Source of the DNA: CAWKEY01 sp963696315 | GTDB lineage: Bacteria; Pseudomonadota; Gammaproteobacteria; Methylococcales; Methylomonadaceae | DNA length: 64,000 nucleotides | Assembly (NCBI GenBank): GCA_963696315.1 | Contig: CAVOJU010000012.1 | Span: forward strand, 3,345-67,344 | Direction: 5' to 3' | Shown here: piece after piece, positions 42,754-51,943 of the stretch | Position numbering within the stretch: position 1 is the stretch's first letter | How the letters are laid out: each line of letters begins with the position of its first letter | Program-made: the position numbers and the translations under genes | Notes under the pieces: generated by a model | The model's input: the letters and a program-made list of their open reading frames with translations, nothing else | The model's database searches: none | What the model was told of the DNA's origin: nothing

Positions 42754-43529
42754 ATTCGAAGGGGCTGCAGAGCAGCCTTTTATCAGTCATCTGATTGAAT
42801 TGCGCGATCGTCTGTTGCGTATCGTTTTATGCGTACTGGCCGTGTTTTTAGCACTGGCAGCTTATGCAAATGAAATCTATAGCCTTCTGGCGGGCCCATT
42901 AATGAAGCACATGCCGGCAAACAGCACCATGATTGCTATAGACCCGGCCTCGCCTTTTTTTACACCCTTTAAACTGGCGCTGGTGGTCGCGGCATTTCTT
43001 TCCGTCCCCTTCATTCTTTATCAGTTTTGGGCGTTTGTAGCGCCCGGCTTGTACAAGCGCGAACGGCGGATGATCTTACCGTTATTGATTGCCAGTACAG
43101 TGCTGTTTTATCTGGGCGTGGCATTTGCCTATTTTGTGGTTTTCCCATTGGTTTTTGGTTTTTTAACGGCCGCCGCTCCCGAAGGGGTCGCGGTGATGAC
43201 CGATATTGCCAAGTATCTGGATTTTGTTTTAACCATATTCTTTGCTTTCGGCATTTGTTTTGAAGTGCCGATATTTACCATCGTCATGGTCTGGACCGGA
43301 TTGACCACACCCGCCAGTCTGGCTGAGAAGCGGCCCTATGTGGTGGTTGGCGCATTTATTATCGGTGCATTTTTAACCCCGCCCGATGCCATCTCTCAAA
43401 CCTTGCTGGCCGTTCCGATGTGGATGCTGTTTGAATTGGGCTTGCTGTTTTCAAGGTTTTTCGTACCAACGGCCAATTGATGCCGAAATGGAAAACCAGC
43501 TGGATGCGCTTGAAAAACAGGATGAGTAG
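42740..43529 (+). CDS. tatC: Sec-independent protein translocase TatC, with probable tail frameshift
   Basis: The six-helix core receptor of the Tat system. FISHLIELRDRLLR at the N-terminus and the first-periplasmic and cytoplasmic loops (VAPGLYKRERR) carry the conserved signal-peptide site; the open frame gives 246 residues ending at 43480. The next frame continues as DAEMENQLDALEKQDE to a TAG at 43527-43529, a charged tail usual at the end of TatC. One extra T in AATTG near 43477 would explain this, so the true end is probably 43529. The Tat core is complete either way. Confidence 0.9.
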
Positions 43530-43544
43530 TGGCGGTCTACCCGC

Positions 43545-44151
43545 CTATAAAGCCCCAGCCTCCCGAAGCAAATTGAAAATCTGTTCCGCCATGCGCTGGT
43601 AGCCTTCATCATTGGGATGAACCATGTCCGATTTCAATCGCTTGTCACCCAGAATATCAGGCAAGGTATCCAGATCGGTCAAAATGTGCTGCTCTTCTCC
43701 GATAACCCGATAGAAATCCGCGCTGCTTAACAAAAACAAATGCGGCTCGGGCACGCCCAGCATAACGATGGCGATATTTCGATTTCTGGCTTCGGCAATC
43801 ATTTTATTCAGATGCTCAACCGTTTGTGAGCTGGGGATTTTTCTAAGCATGTCGTTGCCGCCATGGATCAAAATAAGCAATGCCGGCCGATATTGATCCA
43901 GCAACTGCCGGCAGCCGCTTAAGCCCGTCGCTGCTGATTTCACCGGGGACACCTTCATTGATCACTTCGCGCGCTGTCAGTCCGGCCAGCATACTCGGGT
44001 AATCATGCTGCCGGGATGCGCCGGCACCATAAGTCAGGCTATCGCCAAAAGCCAGAATAACCGCCTCGTCAGGTAATTTGGCCAGCGTTTCGGAAGGCCG
44101 GTTACAGGCCGTGAGCAGAAAAATAAGTACAACTAATAGAAATCGCGTCAT
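43545..44151 (-). pseudogene. GDSL/SGNH lipase-type lipoprotein, one frameshift
   Basis: About 200 residues when joined. N-terminal lipobox LIFLLTAC, block I AFGDSLTYGAG, block II INEGVPGEISS in one frame; block III HGGNDMLRK and block V DMVHPNDEGYQ in the other. The frames cross near 43920, where homologues read straight from SDGL into CRQLLDQYRPALL. TesA-like arylesterase/thioesterase of the periplasm. A single indel, by error or mutation, splits it. Confidence 0.8.
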
Positions 44152-44169
44152 GACTCGGAGCCCTTGGCA

Positions 44170-44901
44170 ATGCCAAAAAATATTTTAATTACCGGCGCAG
44201 CAAAACGTATCGGCGCCGCCTGCGCCCGGTTATTACATGAAGAAGGCTGTAATGTTTTTTTGCATTATAGATCGTCAAAAACCGAAGCCTTACAGTTAAG
44301 CACCGAGTTAAACCAAAAACGCCCAAATTCAGCGCAAATAATGCAGGCTGACTTACTGGACATGGCGGAACTGGCATCAGTTGCCGAAGCCGCTTGTTCG
44401 GCCTGGGGCGGAATCGATGTGCTGGTGAATAATGCCTCGTCGTTTTCTGCCATGGCGGTCGGTGAAGTTACCGGGTCGCATTGGGATGAGACTTTGGGCA
44501 GCAATCTGAAAGCGCCGTTTTTTCTGGCCCAATTATTGGCAGAGACTTTAACTGAAAACAAAGGCTGCATCGTGAATATAGTCGATATTCATGCCGAACG
44601 GGGCCTGAAGGGTTATCCCGCGTATAGTATCGCCAAAGCAGGCCTAGCTGCCATGACCCGCGTCCTGGCCAAGGAATTAGGCCCGGAGGTCAGGGTCAAT
44701 GCCGTGGCGCCTGGCGCCATACTGTGGCCTGAAACCAATTTATCGGAGCAGGACAAAGCGCAGATTCTGCAACGTGTGCTATTACAGCGTACCGGTGAAC
44801 CGATGGATATTGCCAGGGCTGTACGTTTTCTGATTAACGATGCTGATTACATCACCGGACAAATTATCACCGTGGATGGCGGCCGAACGCTATTTTGCTG
44901 A
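44170..44901 (+). CDS. Pteridine reductase (SDR, FolM/PTR1-like)
   Basis: A 243-residue classical SDR that reduces dihydro- to tetrahydropteridines. The N-terminal motif ILITGAAKRIGAA has the R-I-G variant of TGxxxGxG that marks pteridine reductases; NNASS, the catalytic tyrosine and lysine in YPAYSIAKAG, and the end DADYITGQIITVDGG follow. Convergent with folK and folB, which supports a folate or biopterin role. ATG 44170 chosen. Overlaps the folK stop by 12 bases. Confidence 0.87.
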   Translation: MPKNILITGAAKRIGAACARLLHEEGCNVFLHYRSSKTEALQLSTELNQKRPNSAQIMQADLLDMAELASVAEAACSAWGGIDVLVNNASSFSAMAVGEVTGSHWDETLGSNLKAPFFLAQLLAETLTENKGCIVNIVDIHAERGLKGYPAYSIAKAGLAAMTRVLAKELGPEVRVNAVAPGAILWPETNLSEQDKAQILQRVLLQRTGEPMDIARAVRFLINDADYITGQIITVDGGRTLFC

Positions 44902-45390
44902 TGTCCAGGCCGGCGTAATGCGCTTTTGCCTGAGCTCGGATTTGTCGAATGCTGCCCAGAGCTCGGCATAGCTGAGATGGCTGACAGGGTGCCGCAAGGT
45001 CGCGGCGATTTCCGCCAAAGGTTCCAGGACAAAAGCGTAGTGTTCAATTTCATCGCGCGGAATTTGCAAAGATCCATCGCGAATAATGAGATCGCCATAA
45101 AGCAGCAGATCCAAATCCAGGGTTCTTGGGGTAAATTTTTTGCTGTCTCGGCTGCGACCATGTTCCAGTTCAATCTGTCGCAGTTGCTTGGCGATATCCT
45201 TGACATCCAAGTCGGACTCAAAGGCGACCACCAAGTTGTAGAATGTATCCCCGGTGAAACCGACCGGCTCGGATTCATAAATACTGGAGACCGTCAGTTC
45301 GCCAAACCGCTCGGCGAGCGCTTTCAGGCTCGAAGGAATATGCTGATCCTTGTCAATGTTGCTGCCGATGCTGACGTAGACAGTGGGCAC
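44890..45390 (-). CDS. folK: 2-amino-4-hydroxy-6-hydroxymethyldihydropteridine pyrophosphokinase
   Basis: A 166-residue HPPK, transferring pyrophosphate from ATP to the pterin in folate synthesis. VYVSIGSNID at the start, YESEPVGFTGDTFYNLVV and the catalytic RTLDLDLLLYGD with paired aspartates, then IPRDEIEHYAFVLEPL. folB lies 2 bases upstream; together they catalyse consecutive steps. Confidence 0.95.
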   Translation of the reverse strand: MPTVYVSIGSNIDKDQHIPSSLKALAERFGELTVSSIYESEPVGFTGDTFYNLVVAFESDLDVKDIAKQLRQIELEHGRSRDSKKFTPRTLDLDLLLYGDLIIRDGSLQIPRDEIEHYAFVLEPLAEIAATLRHPVSHLSYAELWAAFDKSELRQKRITPAWTSAK

Positions 45391-45392
45391 GC

Positions 45393-45746
45393 TTATTTCT
45401 CGCCGCGCTCAATAACAATGCCGACATCGCTGGCCCCGCTGATGGCGCCTTTTTTATTCAGGGTAATTTTTACCCACGGCACCTTGAATTCATGGCGAAT
45501 GATGTTGGCTATTTCCACAATCAATTTTTCAACCAGAAAAAACTGACTTCCCTCAACAAAAGAAATGATGCGCTTGGACACGGTTTTGTAATCCAGGGTA
45601 AACTCAATATCGTCAGTTTCGGCTGCTTTTTCAATATCATAAGCCATTTCAATATCCAGCACGACGGTTTGCCGGGTCTGCCTTTCCCAGTCATAAATGC
45701 CGATGATGGTTTGAATTTCAAGTCCGCCTAAAAATATGATGTCCAT
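45393..45746 (-). CDS. folB: Dihydroneopterin aldolase
   Basis: A 117-residue enzyme that makes 6-hydroxymethyldihydropterin for FolK. IIFLGGLEIQTIIGIYDWERQ has the substrate-binding Glu region; TLDYKTVSKRIISFV and the lysine in VKITLNKKGAI complete the active site. Confidence 0.94.
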   Translation of the reverse strand: MDIIFLGGLEIQTIIGIYDWERQTRQTVVLDIEMAYDIEKAAETDDIEFTLDYKTVSKRIISFVEGSQFFLVEKLIVEIANIIRHEFKVPWVKITLNKKGAISGASDVGIVIERGEK

Positions 45747-45840
45747 GCTGTTTTCCGGGTATGATGTGCGTTTTTAAAAATCCTAAGTATCGGGGAAATG
45801 TCCCGGGCTTACAAGTTAAGAATGCTGAAAGGGTGAGTAT

Positions 45841-46413
45841 ATGGTTGAATGGATGTTCGTTCCGGCGGCGTATCTAATTGGCTCAATTTCCAGTGCAATT
45901 ATCATTTGCCGGTTGCTGGGCTTGCCCGACCCCCGCGAACAAGGTTCGGGCAATCCCGGGGCTACCAATGTGATGCGGATAGGTGGAAAAAAAGCCGCCG
46001 CCATAACCTTGCTAGGCGATATGTTTAAAGGACTGATTCCGGTGTATGTCGCAAATTTTTTGAGTCTGCCCCTGGAATTGCTCGCGGCAACCGGTCTGGC
46101 GGCGTTTTTTGGCCATCTTTATCCGGTGTTCTTCCATTTTAAAGGCGGCAAGGGCGTTGCGACTTCGATAGGCGTACTGCTCGGATTTTCCTGGATTTTG
46201 GGCCTTGCCGTAGCCGGTACCTGGCTGTTGATATACAAGCTGGGCAAAATTTCTTCCTTGTCGGCGCTAGTCGCCTCGACATTGTCCTCGCTTTATGCTG
46301 CGTTCATTATTGGCGACCCCGCCATTGTCACCGCCGCAATCGTGATGACCGTATTCCTGCTGTGGCGGCATAAAAGCAATATTCAACGCCTGCTGGCCGG
46401 CCAGGAGAAATAG
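45841..46413 (+). CDS. plsY: Glycerol-3-phosphate acyltransferase PlsY
   Basis: A 190-residue membrane enzyme using acyl phosphate to make lysophosphatidate, first step of phospholipid synthesis. Motif 1 GSGNPGATNVMR, motif 2 FHFKGGKGVATSIG and motif 3 near HKSNIQRLLAG are all visible, with five hydrophobic segments. It is divergent from folB, with which it shares a 94-base spacer. Confidence 0.96.
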   Translation: MVEWMFVPAAYLIGSISSAIIICRLLGLPDPREQGSGNPGATNVMRIGGKKAAAITLLGDMFKGLIPVYVANFLSLPLELLAATGLAAFFGHLYPVFFHFKGGKGVATSIGVLLGFSWILGLAVAGTWLLIYKLGKISSLSALVASTLSSLYAAFIIGDPAIVTAAIVMTVFLLWRHKSNIQRLLAGQEK

Positions 46414-46474
46414 CTTATGCCTTATTCAAATGTATTTTTTCAACTGCTGGGGCATATCCATTCACTACACTAGC

Positions 46475-47479
46475 TTAAGACAGCTCACTCATCGGCCAGC
46501 GCGGCCGGGCAAATATGTCAAGATCAAGCTGCTGGCCAGCCAACAGGCGCTGACAGCCGGCGTAAGCAATCATGGCGCCGTTGTCGGTGCAGAACTCAGG
46601 CCGGGGGAAATAAATCTCCGCCTTTTCAGCCGTAGCCATTTCAGTCAAGGCGGCGCGGATTTTTTTATTCGCGCTAACGCCCCCGGCAACCACCAACCGG
46701 TTGAGTCCGGTTTGTCTTAACGCCCTTTTGCATTTGATGCTAAGCGTGTCGGCAACTGCATGTTGAAAAGCGTAAGCCACATCGGCTTTATCCTGGCTGG
46801 TTTTTTGCGAAGTGTTCAGCGTGTTCATGGTGAATGTCTTTAATCCGCTGAAACTGAAATCCAGGCCGGGCCGATCGGTCATCGGCCTTGGAAAGTTAAA
46901 GTTTGGCCTGCCCTGTTCGGCAAGCTCCGCCAGCTTGGGCCCGCCGGGATAGCCAAGTCCGAGCATTTTTGCGGTTTTATCAAAAGCCTCACCGGCGGCA
47001 TCGTCGAGTGATTCACCCAAGAGCTGATAGCGGCCAATAGCCTCGACATGCACCAGCAGCGTATGGCCACCGGAAATCAATAAGGCGACAAAAGGAAAGG
47101 CCGGCGGATTGTCTTCGAGCATGGGCGCAAGCAGATGCCCTTCCATATGATGGACGGCAACAGCAGGAATTCGCCAGGCCCAGGCCAGACTCCTCGCGGT
47201 GGCGGCGCCGACCAAAAGCGCCCCGATCAGTCCTGGGCCCGCGGTATAGGCAATGCCTCCCAAATGACTCGATGTCAGCGCGCTTTCCTCCAGGGATTGC
47301 CTGAGCAGCGGCACCAATTTGCGGATGTGGTCGCGTGAGGCCAGTTCAGGAACAACACCGCCGTATTCGCCGTGCATGTCAATCTGGCTGTATAAAAAGT
47401 GATTAATCAGACCGCGTTCTGCATGATAGATGGCGACCCCGGTTTCATCGCAGGAGGTTTCTATGCCTAAAACGTACAT
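46475..47479 (-). CDS. tsaD: tRNA N6-adenosine threonylcarbamoyltransferase
   Basis: A 334-residue protein that forms t6A37 in tRNAs reading ANN codons, with TsaB, TsaC and TsaE. VLGIETSCDETGVAIY at the start, HHMEGHLLAP with the two metal-binding histidines, LLISGGHTLL, and the C-terminal CTDNGAMIAY. Start ATG 47479; the longer frame to 47557 crosses the rpsU promoter. Divergent from rpsU, the usual arrangement. Confidence 0.97.
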   Translation of the reverse strand: MYVLGIETSCDETGVAIYHAERGLINHFLYSQIDMHGEYGGVVPELASRDHIRKLVPLLRQSLEESALTSSHLGGIAYTAGPGLIGALLVGAATARSLAWAWRIPAVAVHHMEGHLLAPMLEDNPPAFPFVALLISGGHTLLVHVEAIGRYQLLGESLDDAAGEAFDKTAKMLGLGYPGGPKLAELAEQGRPNFNFPRPMTDRPGLDFSFSGLKTFTMNTLNTSQKTSQDKADVAYAFQHAVADTLSIKCKRALRQTGLNRLVVAGGVSANKKIRAALTEMATAEKAEIYFPRPEFCTDNGAMIAYAGCQRLLAGQQLDLDIFARPRWPMSELS

Positions 47480-47486
47480 TGAGTTT

Positions 47487-47514
47487 TTGAAAATTTTAAA
47501 AGTAAAGGTATAAT
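47487..47514 (+). promoter_or_regulatory. Sigma-70 promoter of the rpsU-yqeY-dnaG-rpoD operon
   Basis: TTGAAA (47487-47492), a 16-base spacer and a perfect TATAAT (47509-47514), about 70 bases upstream of rpsU. It is the likely start of the macromolecular-synthesis operon. Confidence 0.7.
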
Positions 47515-47583
47515 TGAGAGTTCCGTATATTCGGTGGGTCGCAGGATCCTCCTTCACAATATTAACACAGTTGGAATTTATTA

Positions 47584-47817
47584 ATGCCGTCAGTTAAAGT
47601 CAAAGAAAACGAACCATTTGATATCGCAATTCGTCGTTTTAAACGCGCCTGTGAAAAGGCCGGAGTCCTGGCAGAAGTTCGCCGCCGCGAGTTTTATGAA
47701 AAACCCACTTCAGAGCGCAAACGCAAGGGCGCAGCCGCGGTTAAACGCCATTTGAAGAAATTGGCTCGTGAACGTTACGCACTGAAAAACCTGCGCCGCG
47801 GCCGTCCTCAGCTGTAA
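47584..47817 (+). CDS. rpsU: Small ribosomal subunit protein bS21
   Basis: A 77-residue basic protein of the 30S subunit. VKVKENEPFDIAIRRFKRAC and EVRRREFYEKPTSERKRKG match bS21; the C-terminus (ERYALKNLRRGRPQL) is some residues longer than in E. coli. It heads the rpsU-yqeY-dnaG-rpoD operon, with yqeY starting 15 bases later. Confidence 0.96.
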   Translation: MPSVKVKENEPFDIAIRRFKRACEKAGVLAEVRRREFYEKPTSERKRKGAAAVKRHLKKLARERYALKNLRRGRPQL

Positions 47818-47832
47818 AGCGAGGCCGACCCC

Positions 47833-48282
47833 ATGGCATCCTTATTAGATCGTATCAAGGATGATATGAAAGCCTCCATGAAAGGCGGCAATAAATCACG
47901 CTTGTCGGTCATCCGTTTGATCCTGGCGGCCATAAAGCAGATCGAAGTTGATGAACGCATTGAGCTGGATAACGATCGGATTATTCTCGTGCTTGATAAA
48001 ATGCTTAAGCAGCGCCGCGAATCAATCAGGCAATTTGCCGATGCCGGCCGCACTGATCTGGTAGCAATTGAAGAAGCCGAGATTCAGGTCATTCAGGATT
48101 TTCTGCCTCAAGCGCTGAGCGAAGTGGAGATTGACGTCATGATCAAAGAGGCGGTAGCCGAATCAGGCGCGCAATCAGTAAAAGACATGGGCAAGGTCAT
48201 GGCCATTCTTAAAACAAAAATGCAAGGCCGTGCAGATATGGCGGTGATCGGCGCCAAAATCAAGGCTGCGCTGGCTAGCTAA
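47833..48282 (+). CDS. yqeY: GatB/YqeY domain protein
   Basis: A 149-residue helical protein similar to the tail of the amidotransferase subunit GatB, with the start LLDRIKDDMKASMKGGNKSR and AIKQIEVDERIELDNDRI. Its role is not settled; tRNA-linked functions are suspected. Its place between rpsU and dnaG is conserved in many gammaproteobacteria. An imperfect CTTACCGG...CCGGGTAAG inverted repeat at 48287-48309 lies between it and dnaG. Confidence 0.92.
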   Translation: MASLLDRIKDDMKASMKGGNKSRLSVIRLILAAIKQIEVDERIELDNDRIILVLDKMLKQRRESIRQFADAGRTDLVAIEEAEIQVIQDFLPQALSEVEIDVMIKEAVAESGAQSVKDMGKVMAILKTKMQGRADMAVIGAKIKAALAS

Positions 48283-48311
48283 GCGCCTTACCGGGCTTAT
48301 CCGGGTAAGCT

Positions 48312-50039
48312 ATGTCCGGCAGAATTCCTCGTGAGTTTATTGATGAGCTTCTGGTGCGGGTTGATATTGTCGACTTGATCGATTCGCACGTTCCACTAAA
48401 AAAAACGGGTAATAGCTATATTGCCCGCTGCCCCTTCCATACTGAAAAAACACCCAGCTTTTCAGTAAACCGGAACAAACAGTTTTTTTATTGCTTTGGC
48501 TGCGGCGCCAGTGGCAATGCCATTAGCTTTCTAATGGATTTTAGTCATCTTGATTTTGTTGAAGCCTTGGAAGACCTCGCTGCATTCGCGGGTGTTGACG
48601 TCCCCAGAGAAGCATATGGCCACCAAGAAGCTCAAAAGAAAGATGATTTAAACAGCTTGTACGCCCTACTGGAGCAAGCTGCCGCAGTTTATGTGGAACA
48701 ACTCCGGACTAACCCTGAGGGCAGACGAGCGGTTGAGTATTTGAAAGCCAGACAGGTGAGCAGCGACATTGCGCGCGATTTCATGCTCGGCTACGCGCCC
48801 GATCAATGGAAACTTTTGGCGGACCGCTTTAGTCATAAGCTGTTATTGGAGGCCGGCCTGTTAGTGCGCAATGAGGATGGCCAGGTGTATGATCGCTTTC
48901 GTGGCCGCATCATGTTCCCAATCAGGGACAAGCGCGGCCGCATTATCGGTTTTGGCGGCCGGGTGCTTGATGATTCCCTGCCCAAATACCTGAATTCACC
49001 GGAAACCCTGACGTTTCATAAAGGCCGCGAGGTGTATGGCCTGCATGAGCTTTTGGAAAAGAATTCAAAGCCCAGAAGAATCTTGCTTGTCGAGGGCTAT
49101 ATGGATGTCATCGCCTTGGCCCAGTTTGGCATTCATTATGCCGTTGCCGCCCTGGGCACCGCGACCTCGCAAGCGCATCTTGATATGCTGTTCCGGTATT
49201 CACCAGAACTGGTGCTCTGCTTTGATGGTGACAAGGCAGGCAGGCAGGCCGCATGGCGAGCAATGGAGCCGGCTTTTTCCTGCTTAAGAGACGGACGACA
49301 GATCCGCATCATGCTGCTGCCGCAAGGCCATGATCCCGACTCACTGATGCGGCAAGAAGGCCTTGACGATTTTGTGGCACGCATCGAAACGGCAAAAACC
49401 TTGTCAGATTATTTTTTTGGCCATTGCACAGAAGAAGTGAATCTATCAGAAATGGAAGGCCGGGCGCAATTGGTCAATAACGCCAAACCTTACCTGGATA
49501 AATTGCCGGAGGGCGTATTCAAGGAGATGATGCTCGGTCGCCTAAAACAATTAGCCAGCCTGACTAAACTGGATGTTTTGGAGAACGCCTCTACACTTAA
49601 CTCGAAAAAAACCCTCAACAAGCGTCAGGAAAAAGGCCGGCTGTCAACGGCGCGCGTAGCCATCGCCTTATTACTGCAAAATCCGCATCTAGCCGAATGG
49701 GTTGAGCAACGAGATATTGACTGGAGCGGACTGGAATTTCCAGGCATTGAACTATTCAAAGACATTGTGCGAGTGATTGTTGAGAAAAAACCCGCTAATG
49801 CCGGCGTATTGGTCGAATATTTTCGCGGTACCGCACAGGAAAAGCCCGTAAAGACCCTCGCCTTTCTGGACCTGCTGGTTCCCGACGATGGCATTGAAGC
49901 GGAATTTTCTGACGCCTTGGACAGACTGCTTGCTCAGGCCAGAACGGCTGGACTGGAGAAGTTGCTGGCCAAAGAAAAAGTTCAAGGACTCAGTAGTGAG
50001 GAGAAAGAACTGTTGCGCAAAATGCTAACCATTAAATAA
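48312..50039 (+). CDS. dnaG: DNA primase
   Basis: A 575-residue primase that makes RNA primers at the replication fork. N-terminal CHC2 zinc finger (CPFHTEKTPSF and FYCFGCGASG, about 38-66), RNA polymerase core with the TOPRIM motifs LVEGYMDVIALA (Glu) and CFDGDKAGRQA (Asp-x-Asp), and a C-terminal helicase-binding domain after residue 430. Length is normal. Confidence 0.97.
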   Translation: MSGRIPREFIDELLVRVDIVDLIDSHVPLKKTGNSYIARCPFHTEKTPSFSVNRNKQFFYCFGCGASGNAISFLMDFSHLDFVEALEDLAAFAGVDVPREAYGHQEAQKKDDLNSLYALLEQAAAVYVEQLRTNPEGRRAVEYLKARQVSSDIARDFMLGYAPDQWKLLADRFSHKLLLEAGLLVRNEDGQVYDRFRGRIMFPIRDKRGRIIGFGGRVLDDSLPKYLNSPETLTFHKGREVYGLHELLEKNSKPRRILLVEGYMDVIALAQFGIHYAVAALGTATSQAHLDMLFRYSPELVLCFDGDKAGRQAAWRAMEPAFSCLRDGRQIRIMLLPQGHDPDSLMRQEGLDDFVARIETAKTLSDYFFGHCTEEVNLSEMEGRAQLVNNAKPYLDKLPEGVFKEMMLGRLKQLASLTKLDVLENASTLNSKKTLNKRQEKGRLSTARVAIALLLQNPHLAEWVEQRDIDWSGLEFPGIELFKDIVRVIVEKKPANAGVLVEYFRGTAQEKPVKTLAFLDLLVPDDGIEAEFSDALDRLLAQARTAGLEKLLAKEKVQGLSSEEKELLRKMLTIK

Positions 50040-50069
50040 TATATACTGCAAATAAATATAAGCTTGTAG

Positions 50070-50100
50070 TACAATCCCCTGTTCAGCAACACATGCTGAA
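50070..50100 (+). promoter_or_regulatory. Inverted repeat and possible -10 box upstream of rpoD
   Basis: A perfect 7-base inverted repeat TTCAGCA-ACACA-TGCTGAA (50082-50100) lies in the dnaG-rpoD gap, just after a TACAAT box (50070-50075). It may be an internal promoter with an operator or an mRNA hairpin; the -35 box is weak. Confidence 0.35.
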
Positions 50101-50122
50101 TCAAGTGTTCAGTGAGTAAACA

Positions 50123-51931
50123 ATGAATCAAGAGCAACAGCAATCCCAGCTTAAACAATTGATAGCCAAAGGCAAAACTCAGGGCTATCTGACTTACGCC
50201 GAAGTTAATGATCACTTGCCCAGTGATATAGTTGATCCCGAACAAATCGAAGACATCATTGGCATGATCAATGATATGGGAATACAGGTTTACGAAGTTG
50301 CGCCGGATGAAGACTCGCTCATGTCGGATTCGGCTGCGGTCACCACCGACGACGAAGATGCCGAGGAAGTTGCCGCCCTGGCATCTGTTGATAGCGAATT
50401 CGGCAGAACAACGGACCCTGTGCGCATGTACATGCGGGAAATGGGATCGGTTGAGCTGCTCACTCGCAACGACGAATTAAAAATCGCCAAGCGGATTGAA
50501 GAAGGCCAGCAGCAAGTGGTTAAAGCCATTTCCCGATCCTGCGTCGTCGTTGAAGATTTTCTGCAGGCTTTTGATGCCATCCCTGGTGAGGAAGGCGGCC
50601 TACGCCTGGTCGACCTGATGAGTGGCTTCGTTGACCTAAAAGAGCCGGAAGAGTTTATTGGGGCCGTTGCAGTCGCCGAGGATGCTGAAGAGGCCGAGGC
50701 CGAAGATGAAATCAAAGGGCTCGATTACGAAGAGGTCAAGGAAAAAGTTGAAGCGCTCAGAAAGCAGCTAAAAACCGCTTCTGCCGCCATCAAAAAACAT
50801 GGCTACGCGTCCGAAAAAACAGAGCAGGCATTTGAAACGCTGGCCGACTTGTTCATGGAGTTCAAATGGACGCCGCAATATCTTAAAAAAATGACTGCCA
50901 TCATTCCCTCCGGAGTGGAAGCCGTTCGTGAGCAGGAAAAATTTATTCTCGAAACCTGCGTCAAGCACGCAAAAATGCCACGCAAGGATTTTATCAACTC
51001 ATTTACCGGCAACGAAACCAATACAGAGTGGCTGGATCAGTATTTGCGTGAAGGTCATGAGTATGCAGCAGCACTGCGAGAGCACGAAAAGGATATCAAA
51101 AAAGCGCAAAAGATACTGGCCGATATTGAGGCTCAATATGGACTGACCATCAGCGGGTTAAAAGACATTAACCGGCGCATGTCCATCGGTGAAGCCAAGG
51201 CAAGGCGCGCGAAAAAAGAAATGATTGAGGCCAATTTACGGCTGGTGATTTCAATTGCCAAAAAATACACCAATCGGGGCCTGCAGTTTCTGGACCTGAT
51301 TCAGGAAGGCAATATCGGCTTGATGAAAGCGGTTGATAAATTTGAATACCGTCGCGGCTACAAGTTTTCAACCTACGCCACCTGGTGGATCCGTCAGGCC
51401 ATCACCCGCTCCATTGCGGATCAGGCCCGAACCATTCGTATTCCGGTACACATGATTGAAACGATCAACAAGTTGAACCGTATTTCCAGGCAGATCCTGC
51501 AGGAAATGGGGCGGGAAGCAACGCCGGAAGAATTGGCGGAACGCATGGAAATGCCCGAAGACAAGGTGCGCAAGGTACTGAAAATCGCCAAAGAACCGAT
51601 TTCCATGGAAACTCCCATCGGTGATGATGAAGATTCTCATTTGGGAGATTTCATAGAAGATGCTAAAGTATTGTCCCCGGTTGAATCGGCAACGATAGCA
51701 GGACTGCGTGAATCGACGCAAAATGTGCTGGCCGGATTAACGGCGAGAGAAGCCAAGGTTCTGCGGATGCGCTTTGGCATCAACATGAACACCGACCACA
51801 CACTGGAAGAAGTCGGCAAACAGTTTGATGTGACGCGCGAGCGCATTCGTCAAATTGAAGCCAAGGCATTGAGAAAACTAAGGCATCCATCAAGATCAGA
51901 GCAGCTCAGATGCTTTCTGGATGGTGAATAA
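50123..51931 (+). CDS. rpoD: RNA polymerase primary sigma factor RpoD (sigma-70)
   Basis: A 602-residue primary sigma factor. Region 1.1 at the N-terminus, an acidic non-conserved insert (about 170-200), region 1.2 DPVRMYMREMGSVELLTR, region 2 with NLRLVISIAKKYTNRGLQFLD and YKFSTYATWWIRQAITRSIA (-10 recognition and melting), region 3, and region 4.2 TLEEVGKQFDVTRERIRQIE for the -35 box. Last protein gene of the operon; a tRNA follows 12 bases later. Confidence 0.97.
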   Translation: MNQEQQQSQLKQLIAKGKTQGYLTYAEVNDHLPSDIVDPEQIEDIIGMINDMGIQVYEVAPDEDSLMSDSAAVTTDDEDAEEVAALASVDSEFGRTTDPVRMYMREMGSVELLTRNDELKIAKRIEEGQQQVVKAISRSCVVVEDFLQAFDAIPGEEGGLRLVDLMSGFVDLKEPEEFIGAVAVAEDAEEAEAEDEIKGLDYEEVKEKVEALRKQLKTASAAIKKHGYASEKTEQAFETLADLFMEFKWTPQYLKKMTAIIPSGVEAVREQEKFILETCVKHAKMPRKDFINSFTGNETNTEWLDQYLREGHEYAAALREHEKDIKKAQKILADIEAQYGLTISGLKDINRRMSIGEAKARRAKKEMIEANLRLVISIAKKYTNRGLQFLDLIQEGNIGLMKAVDKFEYRRGYKFSTYATWWIRQAITRSIADQARTIRIPVHMIETINKLNRISRQILQEMGREATPEELAERMEMPEDKVRKVLKIAKEPISMETPIGDDEDSHLGDFIEDAKVLSPVESATIAGLRESTQNVLAGLTAREAKVLRMRFGINMNTDHTLEEVGKQFDVTRERIRQIEAKALRKLRHPSRSEQLRCFLDGE

Positions 51932-51943
51932 GCAATAGCAAAG

